DNA from: Nevskiaceae bacterium
GTDB lineage: Bacteria; Pseudomonadota; Gammaproteobacteria; Nevskiales; Nevskiaceae
Direction: 5' to 3'
DNA: 64,000 nucleotides
Assembly: GCA_004298465.1 (NCBI GenBank)
Contig: SCRT01000007.1
Location: 248,001-312,000, forward strand
The notes under the pieces were generated by a model that saw only the letters and a program-made list of their open reading frames with translations, searched no databases and was not told the origin of the DNA. This document shows, piece by piece, positions 11,895 through 25,937 of the stretch. Numbering within the stretch: position 1 is the first letter of the stretch; each line of letters starts with the position of its first letter. The translations under genes were made by a program, and so were the position numbers.

Positions 11895-11910
11895 GCCCCA
11901 TCAATGGGGC
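11895..11910 (-). terminator. Weak hairpin after tRNA-Asn
   Basis: gcccca-tcaa-tggggc forms a 6-bp stem 19 bases beyond the tRNA 3' end on the minus strand. It is followed only by AAGAAGTTT, so it is a poor intrinsic terminator and may act as an RNA-processing boundary. Confidence 0.35.
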
Positions 11911-11928
11911 TCAAGTCCTTGATTTTAA

Positions 11929-12004
<76 letters not shown>

Positions 12005-12027
12005 ACAGGTCGGTTCAAGAGGGCGCT

Positions 12028-12055
12028 ATTGTAATGAATCGACGCGCAAACGCAA
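12028..12055 (-). promoter_or_regulatory. Sigma-70-type promoter of tRNA-Asn
   Basis: On the minus strand TTGCGT (12050-12055) and TACAAT (12028-12033) are separated by 16 bp, 23 bp before the tRNA 5' end. Both hexamers resemble consensus. Confidence 0.65.
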
Positions 12056-12079
12056 TCGATTCACCACCCAGCGCGTCTT

Positions 12080-13261
12080 TCAGTTTGCGAGTTTGGCGAT
12101 GCGCTCCAGTGCGCCATCCAGCACTTTCTGGCTGGTGGCGAAGGACAGGCGCAGGTGTCCAGGCGCGCCGAAGGCGGTGCCGGGCACGAGGGCTACGAGG
12201 GCGTCGTCCAGCAGTTTCGTGGCGAGTTCGACGTCATCCTGCACGCCGAGGTGTTGGATGAGCCCTTCGACGTTCGGGAAGGCGTAGAACGTGCCATCGC
12301 CGGACAGGCAGCGCACGCCGGGAATCTTGTTGAGGCCGGCGACGACGCGGTCATGGCGTTTGTGGAATTCCGCCACCATGGTGCCGACGCAGGACTGGTC
12401 GCCCGTCAGCGCGGCTTCCGCGGCGGCCTGGGCGATGGAGTTCGGGTTCGACGTGGACTGGCTCTGGATCGCGGACATGGCTTTGATGACCGCTTCCGGT
12501 CCGCAGGCCCAGCCGAGGCGCCAGCCGGTCATGGCGTAGGTCTTGGAGACGGCGCTGATGACAACGGTGCGGTCCGCGAGCTGCGGGCAGGCGTTGACGA
12601 TATCGGCGAACGGCTCCTTGGCCCACAGGATGTGTTCGTACATGTCGTCGGTGGCGATGAACACGCGCGGGTGCTTCAGCAACACACCCGCCAGTGCTTC
12701 AAGTTCCGCTTTGGTGTAGACCATGCCGGAAGGGTTCGACGGGCTGTTGAGGAACAGCAGCTTGGTGCGCGGCGTGATGGCGCGTTCGAGCTGGTCGGGC
12801 GTGATCTTGAAACGTGTTTCCGCGGTCGTGTCGATGGACACCGGCACGCCACCGGCGAGCAGCGCCATGGCGGGATAGCTGACCCAGTACGGCGCCGGGA
12901 TCACGACTTCGTCGCCGTCGTCCAGCAACGCCTGGCAGATGTTGTAGCAGGCCTGCTTGCCGCCGGTGGAGGCAATGATCTGGCTCGGCTTGAAGTGGAA
13001 GCCGTTGTCGCGCTCGTGCTTGAGGGCAATGGCCTTTTTCAGCGTCGCCGTGCCGCCCACCGGGGTGTATTTCGTGCGGCCTTCGGCAATCGCGCGCTTT
13101 GCGGCTTCCTTGATATGGTCGGGCGTGTCGAAATCCGGCTCCCCTGCGGCCAGGCTCAGCACATCCTTGCCAGCGGCGCGCAGTTCACCTGCACGCGCCG
13201 TCACCGCCAGGGTGGGGGAAGGTTTGATGCGCCGCACGCGGGCGGCAAGTTCGGTGGTCAC
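12080..13261 (-). CDS. Aspartate aminotransferase-like PLP enzyme (class I, subgroup Ib)
   Basis: A 393-residue fold-type I aminotransferase that probably exchanges amino groups between aspartate and 2-oxoglutarate. Landmarks are [10 protein letters not shown] near residue 40, KYTPVGG near 64, [11 protein letters not shown] near 170 and the PLP lysine in [15 protein letters not shown] near 238. These match the Ib aspartate (or aspartate/prephenate) aminotransferases of non-enteric bacteria. Substrate range cannot be settled from sequence. It is divergent from uvrB across about 90 bp. Confidence 0.92.
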   Translation of the reverse strand: MTTELAARVRRIKPSPTLAVTARAGELRAAGKDVLSLAAGEPDFDTPDHIKEAAKRAIAEGRTKYTPVGGTATLKKAIALKHERDNGFHFKPSQIIASTGGKQACYNICQALLDDGDEVVIPAPYWVSYPAMALLAGGVPVSIDTTAETRFKITPDQLERAITPRTKLLFLNSPSNPSGMVYTKAELEALAGVLLKHPRVFIATDDMYEHILWAKEPFADIVNACPQLADRTVVISAVSKTYAMTGWRLGWACGPEAVIKAMSAIQSQSTSNPNSIAQAAAEAALTGDQSCVGTMVAEFHKRHDRVVAGLNKIPGVRCLSGDGTFYAFPNVEGLIQHLGVQDDVELATKLLDDALVALVPGTAFGAPGHLRLSFATSQKVLDGALERIAKLAN

Positions 13262-13353
13262 GCAGAGACCTCATTCGGAGAAATCGATGCGGGCGGCATA
13301 ATAAGGCAACTGGCGGCACACTTCACGGTTTACGTGCACTGTCGGTCGGGACC

Positions 13354-15408
<2,055 letters not shown>

Positions 15409-15469
15409 GAAGAGGCCCGCCAACGTCCCTTCCAGCTCTGGCAAAACCCGGCCGTACGCCGCCAGACGC

Positions 15470-15499
15470 TTGCCTGCAACCCGGGTGGCCGTTTATTAT
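15470..15499 (+). promoter_or_regulatory. Sigma-70-type promoter of tRNA-Val
   Basis: TTGCCT (15470-15475) and TATTAT (15494-15499) with an 18-bp spacer, 17 bp upstream of the mature tRNA 5' end. Confidence 0.65.
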
Positions 15500-15516
15500 C
15501 ACACCCCTGCAGATGC

Positions 15517-15593
15517 AGGCGCGTAGCTCAGCTGGTTAGAGCACCACCTTGACATGGTGGGGGTCGTTGGTTCGAGTCCAATCGCGCCTACCA
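15517..15593 (+). tRNA. tRNA-Val (GAC anticodon)
   Basis: A 77-base cloverleaf with encoded CCA. AGGCGCG pairs with CGCGCCT; the D-arm is GCTCAGCTGGTTAGAGC; the stem CCACC/GGTGG holds the loop TTGACAT, anticodon GAC, valine; the T-arm contains GGTTCGAGTCC. Confidence 0.96.
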
Positions 15594-15605
15594 AGGCATA
15601 CGACA

Positions 15606-15638
15606 AGCCCGGCGAAGGTTCCCTTCACCGGGCCTTTT
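15606..15638 (+). terminator. Intrinsic terminator of tRNA-Val
   Basis: GCCCGG (15607-15612) pairs with CCGGGC (15628-15633), extended by GAAGG/CCTTC, and is followed by TTTT at 15635-15638. It lies 12 bp after the CCA end and insulates the infC promoter. Confidence 0.85.
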
Positions 15639-15716
15639 GCTTTCCGGGCTGTGCTGTGGGCCGGCACTGCCCGCGCATGGCGGAAGCGGGGGCTGCATTG
15701 AAGTGTTGAACCCTAG

Positions 15717-15745
15717 TTGTGGGTCGAATATCGCTTTCGTATAAT
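15717..15745 (+). promoter_or_regulatory. Promoter of the infC-rpmI-rplT operon
   Basis: A perfect -10 TATAAT (15740-15745) is preceded at 17 bp by TTGTGG (15717-15722). Transcription would start near 15752, giving a leader of about 55 bases with the Shine-Dalgarno GGGAGGAAG before the non-AUG start of infC. thrS, the usual upstream neighbour in enterobacteria, is absent here, so the operon has its own promoter. Confidence 0.7.
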
Positions 15746-15807
15746 GTCGGGATGGCCGCGACGTCACGTTTCGTCGCCGGTTACGGGCTTATTCGGGAGG
15801 AAGACTT

Positions 15808-16326
15808 ATCAGCGCTGAACGCAAGGACCGTCGCAACGGCAGCATTCTGGCACCGCGCGTGCGTTTGATCGACGCAGAGGGCAACCAGGTGGGTGTCGTC
15901 GACACGCACGACGCCATGGCACGAGCCGAGGAAGCAGGTCTCGAACTCGTGGAGATTTCACCGAACGCCGATCCGCCCGTCTGCAAGATCATGGATTACG
16001 GCAAGTTCGTCTACCAGAAGGACAAGCAGCAGCAGGCAGCGCGCAAGAAGCAGAAGCAGGTCCAGATCAAGGAGGTCAAGTTCCGTCCGTCAACGGACGA
16101 AAATGATTTCCAGACCAAGCTGCGCAACGCCATCCGCTTCCTCGAAGAAGGCAACAAGGTCAAGCTGACGATTCGCTATCGCGGCCGCGAAATGGCACAT
16201 CAGGACCGCGGCTTCGATCTGATCGACCGTATCACGACCGAGTTGGGTGAACTGGCGCAGGTCGAGCAGACGCCGCGCCGCGAAGGGCGCCAGACTACGA
16301 TGGTCGTCACGCCGCGCAAGCGCTGA
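15808..16326 (+). CDS. infC: Translation initiation factor IF-3 (ATC start)
   Basis: IF-3 binds the 30S subunit, prevents premature 50S joining and discriminates against non-standard start codons. The 172-residue product contains both IF-3 domains joined by a Lys-rich helix ([14 protein letters not shown]). The frame has no ATG, GTG or TTG at the expected place. The natural start is ATC at 15808, 8 bases after GGGAGGAAG, giving [11 protein letters not shown], the normal IF-3 N-terminus. A GTG at 15859 would delete the first 17 residues. Rare AUU/AUC starts are the known basis of IF-3 autoregulation. Confidence 0.93.
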   Translation: MSAERKDRRNGSILAPRVRLIDAEGNQVGVVDTHDAMARAEEAGLELVEISPNADPPVCKIMDYGKFVYQKDKQQQAARKKQKQVQIKEVKFRPSTDENDFQTKLRNAIRFLEEGNKVKLTIRYRGREMAHQDRGFDLIDRITTELGELAQVEQTPRREGRQTTMVVTPRKR

Positions 16327-16372
16327 ATCTTCACGGCCATCGCACAACATTAGGTTTCATTGGAGTATTTTC

Positions 16373-16567
16373 ATGCCAAAGATCAAATCCAACCGCGGCG
16401 CGGCCAAACGTTTCAGCAGCCGCTCCACTGGTTTCAAGCGCGGCCACGCACAGAAGCGCCACATCCTGACGAAGAAGTCGGCAAAACGCATTCGTCAGCT
16501 GCGTGGAACCACGGCAGTTCATGATTCGGACGTGCGGGAAATCAAGCAGCTGCTTCCCTACGGCTGA
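16373..16567 (+). CDS. rpmI: Ribosomal protein bL35
   Basis: A 64-residue, strongly basic large-subunit protein ([14 protein letters not shown] start, [11 protein letters not shown] in the middle). Standard length. It sits between infC and rplT in the conserved order. In E. coli, L20 represses this gene by binding its leader; such a structure cannot be confirmed here by eye. Confidence 0.97.
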   Translation: MPKIKSNRGAAKRFSSRSTGFKRGHAQKRHILTKKSAKRIRQLRGTTAVHDSDVREIKQLLPYG

Positions 16568-16639
16568 ACGGTCTTCCGGCTACCGACAAAGCCGATATCA
16601 CATTCAAGATTCGCGCAAGCGAACATGAGGTAAAGCGTC

Positions 16640-17032
16640 ATGGCAAGAGTGAAACGCGGCGTCACCGCGCGTGCCCGTCACAAGAAGATGCTGAAGAAGG
16701 CCAAGGGCTACTATGGCGCACGGTCGCGTACGTTCCGCGCCGCCAAACAGCAGGTCATCAAGTCGGGGCAGTACGCCTATCGCGATCGACGCGTCAAGAA
16801 GCGTGAATTTCGCGCCCTGTGGATCGTCCGCATCAATGCTGCCGCGAACGAGAACGGGCTGTCCTACAGTCGCCTGATCCATGGTCTGCGTGCTGCAGGC
16901 ATCGAGCTGGACCGCAAGGTCCTGGCCGAAATCGCCGTCAACGACAAGCCTGCATTCGCCAAGCTCGTGGAACAGGCCAAGGCGGCCTCCCCTGCCGCTC
17001 CGCAGGCCGCCGCCGACAATACCCACAGCTGA
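16640..17032 (+). CDS. rplT: Ribosomal protein bL20
   Basis: A 130-residue basic protein essential for early 50S assembly and translational repressor of its own operon in enterobacteria. [16 protein letters not shown] at the N-terminus and the globular C-terminal half ([19 protein letters not shown]) are canonical. The tail after residue 115 is an Ala/Pro-rich extension of about ten residues beyond the usual end. Confidence 0.97.
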   Translation: MARVKRGVTARARHKKMLKKAKGYYGARSRTFRAAKQQVIKSGQYAYRDRRVKKREFRALWIVRINAAANENGLSYSRLIHGLRAAGIELDRKVLAEIAVNDKPAFAKLVEQAKAASPAAPQAAADNTHS

Positions 17033-20585
<3,553 letters not shown>

Positions 20586-20589
<4 letters not shown>

Positions 20590-20885
20590 ATGCACTGACA
20601 AAGGCTGAACTTGCGACCTCTGTGTTCGACCGCATCGGTCTGAACAAGCGCGAGGCCAAGGAACTCGTCGATGCATTCTTCACTGAAATCCGTAGTCAGC
20701 TTGCCCAGGGCAACCCCGTAAAGCTGTCGGGCTTCGGCAATTTCGAACTCCGCGACAAGAACCAGCGCACCGGACGCAACCCCAAGACGGGCGTGGAGAT
20801 TCCAATCTCGGCCCGGCGAGTCGTCACGTTTCATCCCGGTCAGAAGCTGCGCGAACAAGTAGGTGCGACCGAAAATGACGACTAA
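20586..20885 (+). CDS. ihfA: Integration host factor alpha subunit
   Basis: A 99-residue HU-family DNA-bending protein that forms IHF with Ihf[16 protein letters not shown], the beta-ribbon arm [18 protein letters not shown] and its intercalating Pro are canonical. IHF takes part in recombination and transcription. It is coupled to pheT by a 4-bp overlap, and its 3' end overlaps the start of the MerR-family gene by 11 bp. Confidence 0.96.
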
Positions 20886-21273
20886 CCTCGTAGAGAAGCT
20901 CCCCGAAATACCAGAAAAACGGTATTTCACGATCGGCGAAGTCAGTGAACTTTGTGCCGTCAAGCCGCATGTGTTGCGTTACTGGGAGCAGGAGTTCCCG
21001 CAACTGCACCCCGTGAAGCGTTACGGCAACCGTCGTTACTACCAGAAAGACGAAATCCTGCTGTTGCGCCAGATCCGTGACCTGCTCTACCAGCAAGGCT
21101 TCACGATCAGCGGCGCACGCCAGCAATTGCGCGGGGAAGTGCCTCCGGCCGCAGCAAACGACGACAGCAACCATGCCGCAAAACCCCGGTCGCGGCAGTC
21201 CAACACCCGCAAGCGTGCCATTCGCGACATCCGTCTCGAACTCGAAGGACTCCTGAAACGCTGGCCGGATTGA
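20875..21273 (+). CDS. MerR-family transcriptional regulator
   Basis: A 132-residue protein with an N-terminal MerR winged helix-turn-helix ([28 protein letters not shown], residues about 15-40; [12 protein letters not shown] follows). There is no metal-binding cysteine cluster and no long effector domain; the C-terminal part is short and basic. This is the MerR-like gene commonly found after ihfA in gammaproteobacteria, with unknown effector. I start at ATG 20875; a GTG at 20863 is also in frame. Confidence 0.88.
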   Translation: MTTNLVEKLPEIPEKRYFTIGEVSELCAVKPHVLRYWEQEFPQLHPVKRYGNRRYYQKDEILLLRQIRDLLYQQGFTISGARQQLRGEVPPAAANDDSNHAAKPRSRQSNTRKRAIRDIRLELEGLLKRWPD

Positions 21274-21318
21274 AGCGCAGATACTCTGTCTTGATCAAGG
21301 CTATGGCACCCGCCGCGC

Positions 21319-21347
21319 TTTCACCCACCGTTGTAATCCTTTAAACT
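21319..21347 (+). promoter_or_regulatory. Possible promoter of tRNA-Pro
   Basis: TTTCAC (21319-21324) and TAAACT (21342-21347) with a 17-bp spacer, 12 bp before the tRNA 5' end. Confidence 0.5.
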
Positions 21348-21359
21348 AGCAGCTTGAGC

Positions 21360-21436
21360 CGGGGCGTAGCGCAGTCTGGTAGCGCACTTGCCTGGGGGGC
21401 AAGTGGTCGCAGGTTCAAATCCTGTCGCCCCGACCA
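21360..21436 (+). tRNA. tRNA-Pro (GGG anticodon), integration site
   Basis: A 77-base cloverleaf with encoded CCA. CGGGGCG pairs with CGCCCCG; the D-arm is GCGCAGTCTGGTAGCGC; the stem CTTGC/GCAAG holds the loop CTGGGGG, anticodon GGG, proline; the T-arm contains GGTTCAAATCC. Its 3' end abuts a truncated phage-type integrase and repeat cluster, marking it as a used tRNA attachment site. Confidence 0.96.
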
Positions 21437-21449
21437 ACCAAATCAAGCA

Positions 21450-21504
21450 GTTACTGAAACGTAGGCTCACCCGGTAACGCTTGGGTAACGTTTCAGTAAC
21501 GCTT
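21450..21504. repeat. Inverted and helically phased direct repeats beside tRNA-Pro (probable integrase arm sites)
   Basis: GTTACTGAAACGT (21450-21462) recurs as an exact inverted copy ACGTTTCAGTAAC (21488-21500). Within the same stretch GTAACG(C/T)TT occurs three times as direct repeats starting at 21474, 21485 and 21496, each 11 bp from the next, about one helical turn. Such clusters are typical of tyrosine-recombinase binding sites next to attL or attR. They overlap the 3' end of the integrase remnant. Confidence 0.6.
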
Positions 21505-21781
21505 GCCTCCCAATTGAAGACCCGATTCAACGGGCTGCCATGGGGCTTCGTGCCCCTCCATGTAGTGTCGCGTCATCGCCACATCTGCATGGCCAGCGAG
21601 CACCTGCACCTGTTCCTCGCTCCACCCTGCGCGTCGATACAGCGCGATACCCAAAGATCGAATTTCGTGAAATGTAGGCCGCATGCGGCCGGTGGAGACG
21701 CACACCCCACTAGCCTCGAACGCGCGGCCAAAAGCACGAGTCAATTGCTCAGGCAAGACCTGCGTGTAGCGCAGGTGCCCT
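21493..21781 (-). pseudogene. 3' remnant of a tyrosine recombinase (integrase)
   Basis: About 95 residues of the C-terminal catalytic domain of a phage-type integrase survive. They include the box II residues HEIRSL (His and Arg), LAGHAD (His) and the nucleophile region RHYMEGHE with the tyrosine. The N-terminal arm-binding and core domains and the box I arginine are missing; the reading frame continues leftward-upstream only into queC DNA in another frame (to 21879). This is what remains of an island or prophage that entered at tRNA-Pro, truncated at the queC stop codon. Confidence 0.8.
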
Positions 21782-22489
21782 TCAGACGTAACGCGTGGGA
21801 TCGGGCACCCCAGCTTCACGAAATCCATCACGGCGCAGCCGGCACGCATCGCAGTGGCCGCATGCCCGACCCTTGGCATCCGCCTGGTAGCACGAAACGG
21901 TCATCGAATAATCGACGCCCAACGCGCTTCCTGCCTTGATGATGTCACCCTTGCCCAGTGCCTGCAGTGGCGCATGAACAGTGAAGTGCGTGCCATCATC
22001 AACAGCACAGGTGCCGAGGTTCGCAACCTTCTCGAACGCTGCGATAAATGCTGGCCGACAATCCGGATAGCCGGAATAATCGACTGAATTGACGCCGACG
22101 AAGAGATCGCGGGCGCCGAGCTTCTCTGCATAGCTCAAGGCCAGCGACAGAAAAATGGTATTGCGTGCCGGCACATAAGTGACGGGAATGCCCGGCATAT
22201 CGCCCGCATCTTCAGGAACCGCAATCCGGCTGTCGGTCAGCGCGGAGCCGCCGATGGCATCCATGTCGACGTGCATGACGAGATGGCTCGCAGCGCCAAG
22301 GCTTTGCGCCACACGCGCGGCCGACGCCAGCTCCACGCCGTGGCGCTGGCCATAGGACACCGACAGGGCGTGCACGCGATAACCATCACGGCGCATCAAG
22401 GCAAGGACGGTGGCGGAGTCCAGTCCGCCGGACAGCAGCAGCACGGCATCACGTTGCGTGCCTGCTGCCCGCTCCATGTCTAGCTTCAT
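21782..22489 (-). CDS. queC: 7-cyano-7-deazaguanine synthase
   Basis: Converts 7-carboxy-7-deazaguanine to preQ0 with ATP and ammonia. The PP-loop [10 protein letters not shown] lies near residue 20, and the zinc-binding CHADA-type cluster is seen as [14 protein letters not shown] near the C-terminus, with an earlier Cys in VSCYQAD. Length (about 235) is normal, so the gene is intact although an integrase remnant adjoins its stop codon. ATG 22489 follows GAAGGGATGA; ATG 22477 is an alternative. It lies 15 bp after queE. Confidence 0.95.
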   Translation of the reverse strand: MKLDMERAAGTQRDAVLLLSGGLDSATVLALMRRDGYRVHALSVSYGQRHGVELASAARVAQSLGAASHLVMHVDMDAIGGSALTDSRIAVPEDAGDMPGIPVTYVPARNTIFLSLALSYAEKLGARDLFVGVNSVDYSGYPDCRPAFIAAFEKVANLGTCAVDDGTHFTVHAPLQALGKGDIIKAGSALGVDYSMTVSCYQADAKGRACGHCDACRLRRDGFREAGVPDPTRYV

Positions 22490-22504
22490 CACATCGTCAT
22501 CCCT

Positions 22505-23197
22505 TCAACGCCCCGGAACGTTGCCCCACAAAAGTTTGTGCAGTTGAACCTGCAACCGCACATCCAGCCGATCGGCAACAATCCAATCCGCCAGCATCCC
22601 CGCCGCAAGCTGGTCGTGGACGGCTGAAAACAGAACGTTGCTCTGCTCAACGAGCGCATATTGCTTGATGATCGTACAGGCCCAGTCGTAATCCGCACGA
22701 TCAGCCAGCACGAATTTCACTTCATCGCGCTTGCCGAGCAACGCAAGATTCGCCCAGTGATTGCGCTCCGCCTCACCGGAACCGGGTGCCTTGACGTCCA
22801 CAATGCGTGAAACCCGCGGGTCGACGGCTGAAACGTCCAGCGACCCACTGGTTTCGAGGCTGACATCGTTCCCGACGTCACACAACGCCTGCAACAGGTC
22901 GATGCAGGCACGCTGCGCCAGCGGCTCGCCGCCCGTCACGCAGACACGGTGGACCCTGAAAGCTGCGACCCGCTCGAGCACGCTGCCCACCGTCTCGGGG
23001 GAGCCGCCACGGAACGCATAGGCGGTATCGCACCACACGCAACGTAGCGGGCAGCCAGTCAGCCGCACGAATACGGTGGGCAAACCCACGCGGGATGCTT
23101 CGCCTTGCAACGAGAGAAAAATCTCGGTGACGCGCAACGGCAATGCAGCCACTATATTCGGCGCTGTCGACCGCGACGGTCCTGACGAGTCAGGCAC
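22505..23197 (-). CDS. queE: 7-carboxy-7-deazaguanine synthase
   Basis: A radical-SAM enzyme that contracts the ring of 6-carboxytetrahydropterin in queuosine synthesis. The 230-residue protein has the cluster motif CPLRCVWC near residue 50, SLQGEASRVG before it and TGGEPLAQ near 90. The cluster spacing is CxxxCxxC, the standard form. It follows cpoB by 7 bp in the same direction, so queE-queC may be read from the tol-pal unit. Confidence 0.95.
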   Translation of the reverse strand: MPDSSGPSRSTAPNIVAALPLRVTEIFLSLQGEASRVGLPTVFVRLTGCPLRCVWCDTAYAFRGGSPETVGSVLERVAAFRVHRVCVTGGEPLAQRACIDLLQALCDVGNDVSLETSGSLDVSAVDPRVSRIVDVKAPGSGEAERNHWANLALLGKRDEVKFVLADRADYDWACTIIKQYALVEQSNVLFSAVHDQLAAGMLADWIVADRLDVRLQVQLHKLLWGNVPGR

Positions 23198-23204
23198 TGC
23201 GCCG

Positions 23205-24032
23205 TCAGTTGGCGCCCTGCGTCAACCGTTGCTTGGCAACGGCCGCAGCCTGCGTCGACGGGTAGGTATCGATCACGCGCTGGAAAGTCTTGCGCGCATC
23301 GGTGGTCTTATTCTGTCCTTGCTGAATGACACCAATCTTGACCATGGCGTCGGGGACTTTCGCACTCTTTGGGAACTTCTGTATCAGGCTATCAAAGCTC
23401 GACAATGCTGCCTTGGTGTTGCCTTGCACGTAATATGCAGACCCCAGCCAATACCACGCATTGTCCGTATAACGGCCCTGCGGATACTGCGCCAGCATGG
23501 ACTGGAAACCCTTGACTGCTGCATCGAGCTTCCCCGCTTGGAGCAGGTTGAAGTTCGTGATGTACAGGGCTTCTTCCGCACTATTTCCCGTGGTGTTACC
23601 CGCTGTCGTAGCGTCCGGAGAAGGTGCTGCCGGCAGCGCGCCGCTTAAGCCGGTATCTGTCGTGGCAGCTGCAGCACCACTACCAGCGACAGCCACATTG
23701 GGCTGCTGCTGAGCCTGCTTGAGATCTGCCAGTGCAGCCGCCTGCTGCTGAACTTCATGCTGCAAGTCCTGCATCTGCCCACGGAGGCTGCGCAACTGTC
23801 CCTGAACGTCGTTGCCCTGCTGTTGAGAGGCAAGGGCATCGACACGACGGCCCAGCACTGCCATCTGTTCCTGAAGGGACTGAAGCTGCTGTTGTTCGGG
23901 TGTCAGCGGCCGCTGGCTGTCATAAGGCTCCTGGATGCCGGCGCATCCAGGAAGCCCCATACATCCAGCCACCACCCACACGAACGCCATGAATCGGACA
24001 TTCCGGCGATTCTCATTGGCGCCATCTCGCAT
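23205..24032 (-). CDS. cpoB: Cell division coordinator CpoB (YbgF)
   Basis: A periplasmic TPR protein linking Tol-Pal to septal peptidoglycan synthesis. The 275-residue product has an N-terminal export signal, a Gln-rich trimerising coiled coil (about 45-110), an Ala/Thr-rich linker and three TPR-like repeats (ALYITNFNLLQAGKLDAAV onward). The signal region contains VVAGC and LPGC, so it may be a lipoprotein rather than a soluble protein. It is placed directly after pal. Confidence 0.93.
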   Translation of the reverse strand: MRDGANENRRNVRFMAFVWVVAGCMGLPGCAGIQEPYDSQRPLTPEQQQLQSLQEQMAVLGRRVDALASQQQGNDVQGQLRSLRGQMQDLQHEVQQQAAALADLKQAQQQPNVAVAGSGAAAATTDTGLSGALPAAPSPDATTAGNTTGNSAEEALYITNFNLLQAGKLDAAVKGFQSMLAQYPQGRYTDNAWYWLGSAYYVQGNTKAALSSFDSLIQKFPKSAKVPDAMVKIGVIQQGQNKTTDARKTFQRVIDTYPSTQAAAVAKQRLTQGAN

Positions 24033-24045
24033 GGGGGCCTCCGTG

Positions 24046-24564
24046 TTACTGACGGATCAGGTCAGCGCGGCGATTCTGGCTCCAGCACGACTCGGCGTGC
24101 TGCGCGCAGACCGGGCGCTCCTTACCAAAGCTGGTCGTAGACACCTGGGCAGCCGGCACGCCCTGCGCTTCGAGAGCCGCCTGGACCGCCGTTGCACGAC
24201 GCTCGCCGAGCGCCTGGTTGTAGGCACGCGTGCCACGTTCGTCGGTATTGCCCTGAACCTGAACCTGGGCACCCGGAACCGCCAGCAGATACTTCGCCCA
24301 GTTGCTCACGACCGCCTGGTACTGCGCATCGATATCGCTGCTGTCAAGCGCGAAGTAGATGCTGTGAGACTGTTCAGCAGCCTGCTGCAGCGCATTCGCG
24401 TCAACCCCGCTCTGCCCGGCGTTGGCATTGGTATTGATGCCCGAATCCTGGGCTACCGGCTGGGTTTCCGCCCCGGTCTTCGCGCCATGGCTGGCACAAC
24501 CGGCCATCGCAAAAGCAGCAACCGCCATTACCAGCACAGCAACCTTACGAGTACTTCTGATCAT
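24046..24564 (-). CDS. pal: Peptidoglycan-associated lipoprotein Pal
   Basis: An outer-membrane lipoprotein that binds peptidoglycan and TolB. The signal peptide ends in the lipobox AMAGC (Cys near residue 23). The OmpA-like domain (residues about 65-172) contains YFALDSSDID and the meso-DAP-binding motif NTDERGTRAYNQALGERRA. Full length at 172 residues. It is separated from tolB by 92 bp. Confidence 0.96.
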   Translation of the reverse strand: MIRSTRKVAVLVMAVAAFAMAGCASHGAKTGAETQPVAQDSGINTNANAGQSGVDANALQQAAEQSHSIYFALDSSDIDAQYQAVVSNWAKYLLAVPGAQVQVQGNTDERGTRAYNQALGERRATAVQAALEAQGVPAAQVSTTSFGKERPVCAQHAESCWSQNRRADLIRQ

Positions 24565-24656
24565 GACCTAACACTCCTTGGATAAAAACCGATACGGATT
24601 CTTCCGCCCGGCCACAAATTGGGTATAAAAGGAAAATCTTGAAATTACAGGGGGAT

Positions 24657-25937
24657 TTACTGAATGTATGGCGACCAGGCTGGATCCTGCACATCGCTCG
24701 AACTACGCAAAACGCGATTGACCCGCCCATCGATCGTTACTGTCGCCAGATCGGTTCCATTTGACGTTCGCTTCTCGTATATTAATACGTTTCCATTGGG
24801 TGCGAAAGAGGGGCCTTCATCCAATGGGCCATCCGTAATGATGCGCAAAGGGCCGCCGCTGACCGGCATGACCCCGATGCGGTACTGTCCGCCGTCCTGA
24901 TTCACGACCGCCAGCGTCTTGCCATCCGGCGCATAGCGCGGCCGCAGGTTCTGCTTGCCCTGGAACGTGATGCGCGTGGCAGCGCCTCCGCCCACGGGAA
25001 TCGTGTAGACCTGCGGTGTGCCGCCACGATCCGACGTGAACGCGATGGTCCTGCCATCCGGCGAGAAATCCGGTTCCGTGTTGATCGCCGTGCCCGACGT
25101 CAGCTGGTGGCGCTGGCCCGTTGCCGTGTTGATCACGTACAGATTCGTGTTGCCTCGCCCCGCCGACAACGCCACCGCCAGCAAGCGGCCATCCGGCGAC
25201 CAGGCTGGTGCGCCATTGATGCCGGGAGCGTCCGTCATCTTGTGCAACTGGCCGGTCGCGAGCGTGTCGACGAAAATCGCCGACCGCCCCCGATGATAGC
25301 CGACAAATGCCAGCTTCTTACGGTCCGGCGACCAGGCCGGTGACATCAGTGGCTCGCCGGATGCAGCGATCACGCGCGGGTAGCGTCCGTCGGAATCGCA
25401 GATGATGAGCTTGAACTTGCGCTTGTCGCCAAGCCCGTGACCTTCGATATAGGCGATCTGGGTATCGAAATAGCCGGGCGTTCCCGTCAGCTTTTCATAG
25501 ATCAGGTCGGCAATACGGTGCGCAACGTAGCGCAACTGATCCTTGGGTGCCGCCGGCATGTCATAGCCAAGCAGCTGCTGCTGACGCATGGTGTCGAGCA
25601 GGTAAAAGCGCACGGCGACGCCGCCATTCGCCGGGCGCTGCTGGCCGATGGCGATGTCGTTGATGCCCAGCACCTGCCAGTTGCGGTAGTTGACCTGTCC
25701 GGGCTGGCTGGGCTTTTCCAGCATGTCCTTGCGATCCAGGGGCTTGAACAAGCCACTGCTCGCGAGGTCGTCCTGCACGATCTGCGCCACGTCGAACTCT
25801 GCGCCAGGCGCCGTCTGGAAAGGCACGACTGCAATCGGCTGCGGCGCGACCTGCCCCCCGGAAATCGTGATGTTCAAGTCTGCGTGCGCCGTTACAACCA
25901 CGAACAAACCCAGCAGACACCAGTATTTTTTCATCAT
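24657..25937 (-). CDS. tolB: Tol-Pal system protein TolB
   Basis: A periplasmic protein that shuttles between Pal and TolA. The 426-residue product has a signal peptide ending near AHA-DL (residue 19), an N-terminal alpha/beta domain and a six-bladed beta-propeller with repeated SPAWSPDRKKLAF-like blades. The start codon lies next to the tolA stop; two ATGs (25937, 25934) are adjacent. Confidence 0.96.
   Translation of the reverse strand: MMKKYWCLLGLFVVVTAHADLNITISGGQVAPQPIAVVPFQTAPGAEFDVAQIVQDDLASSGLFKPLDRKDMLEKPSQPGQVNYRNWQVLGINDIAIGQQRPANGGVAVRFYLLDTMRQQQLLGYDMPAAPKDQLRYVAHRIADLIYEKLTGTPGYFDTQIAYIEGHGLGDKRKFKLIICDSDGRYPRVIAASGEPLMSPAWSPDRKKLAFVGYHRGRSAIFVDTLATGQLHKMTDAPGINGAPAWSPDGRLLAVALSAGRGNTNLYVINTATGQRHQLTSGTAINTEPDFSPDGRTIAFTSDRGGTPQVYTIPVGGGAATRITFQGKQNLRPRYAPDGKTLAVVNQDGGQYRIGVMPVSGGPLRIITDGPLDEGPSFAPNGNVLIYEKRTSNGTDLATVTIDGRVNRVLRSSSDVQDPAWSPYIQ

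Noticed and set aside
13262..13353. LexA box upstream of uvrB
   Set aside because: Neither a CTGT-N8-ACAG nor a TTAGT-type palindrome is present.
15640..15807. thrS upstream of infC
   Set aside because: The preceding DNA is a tRNA-Val unit and a promoter; thrS is not in this window.
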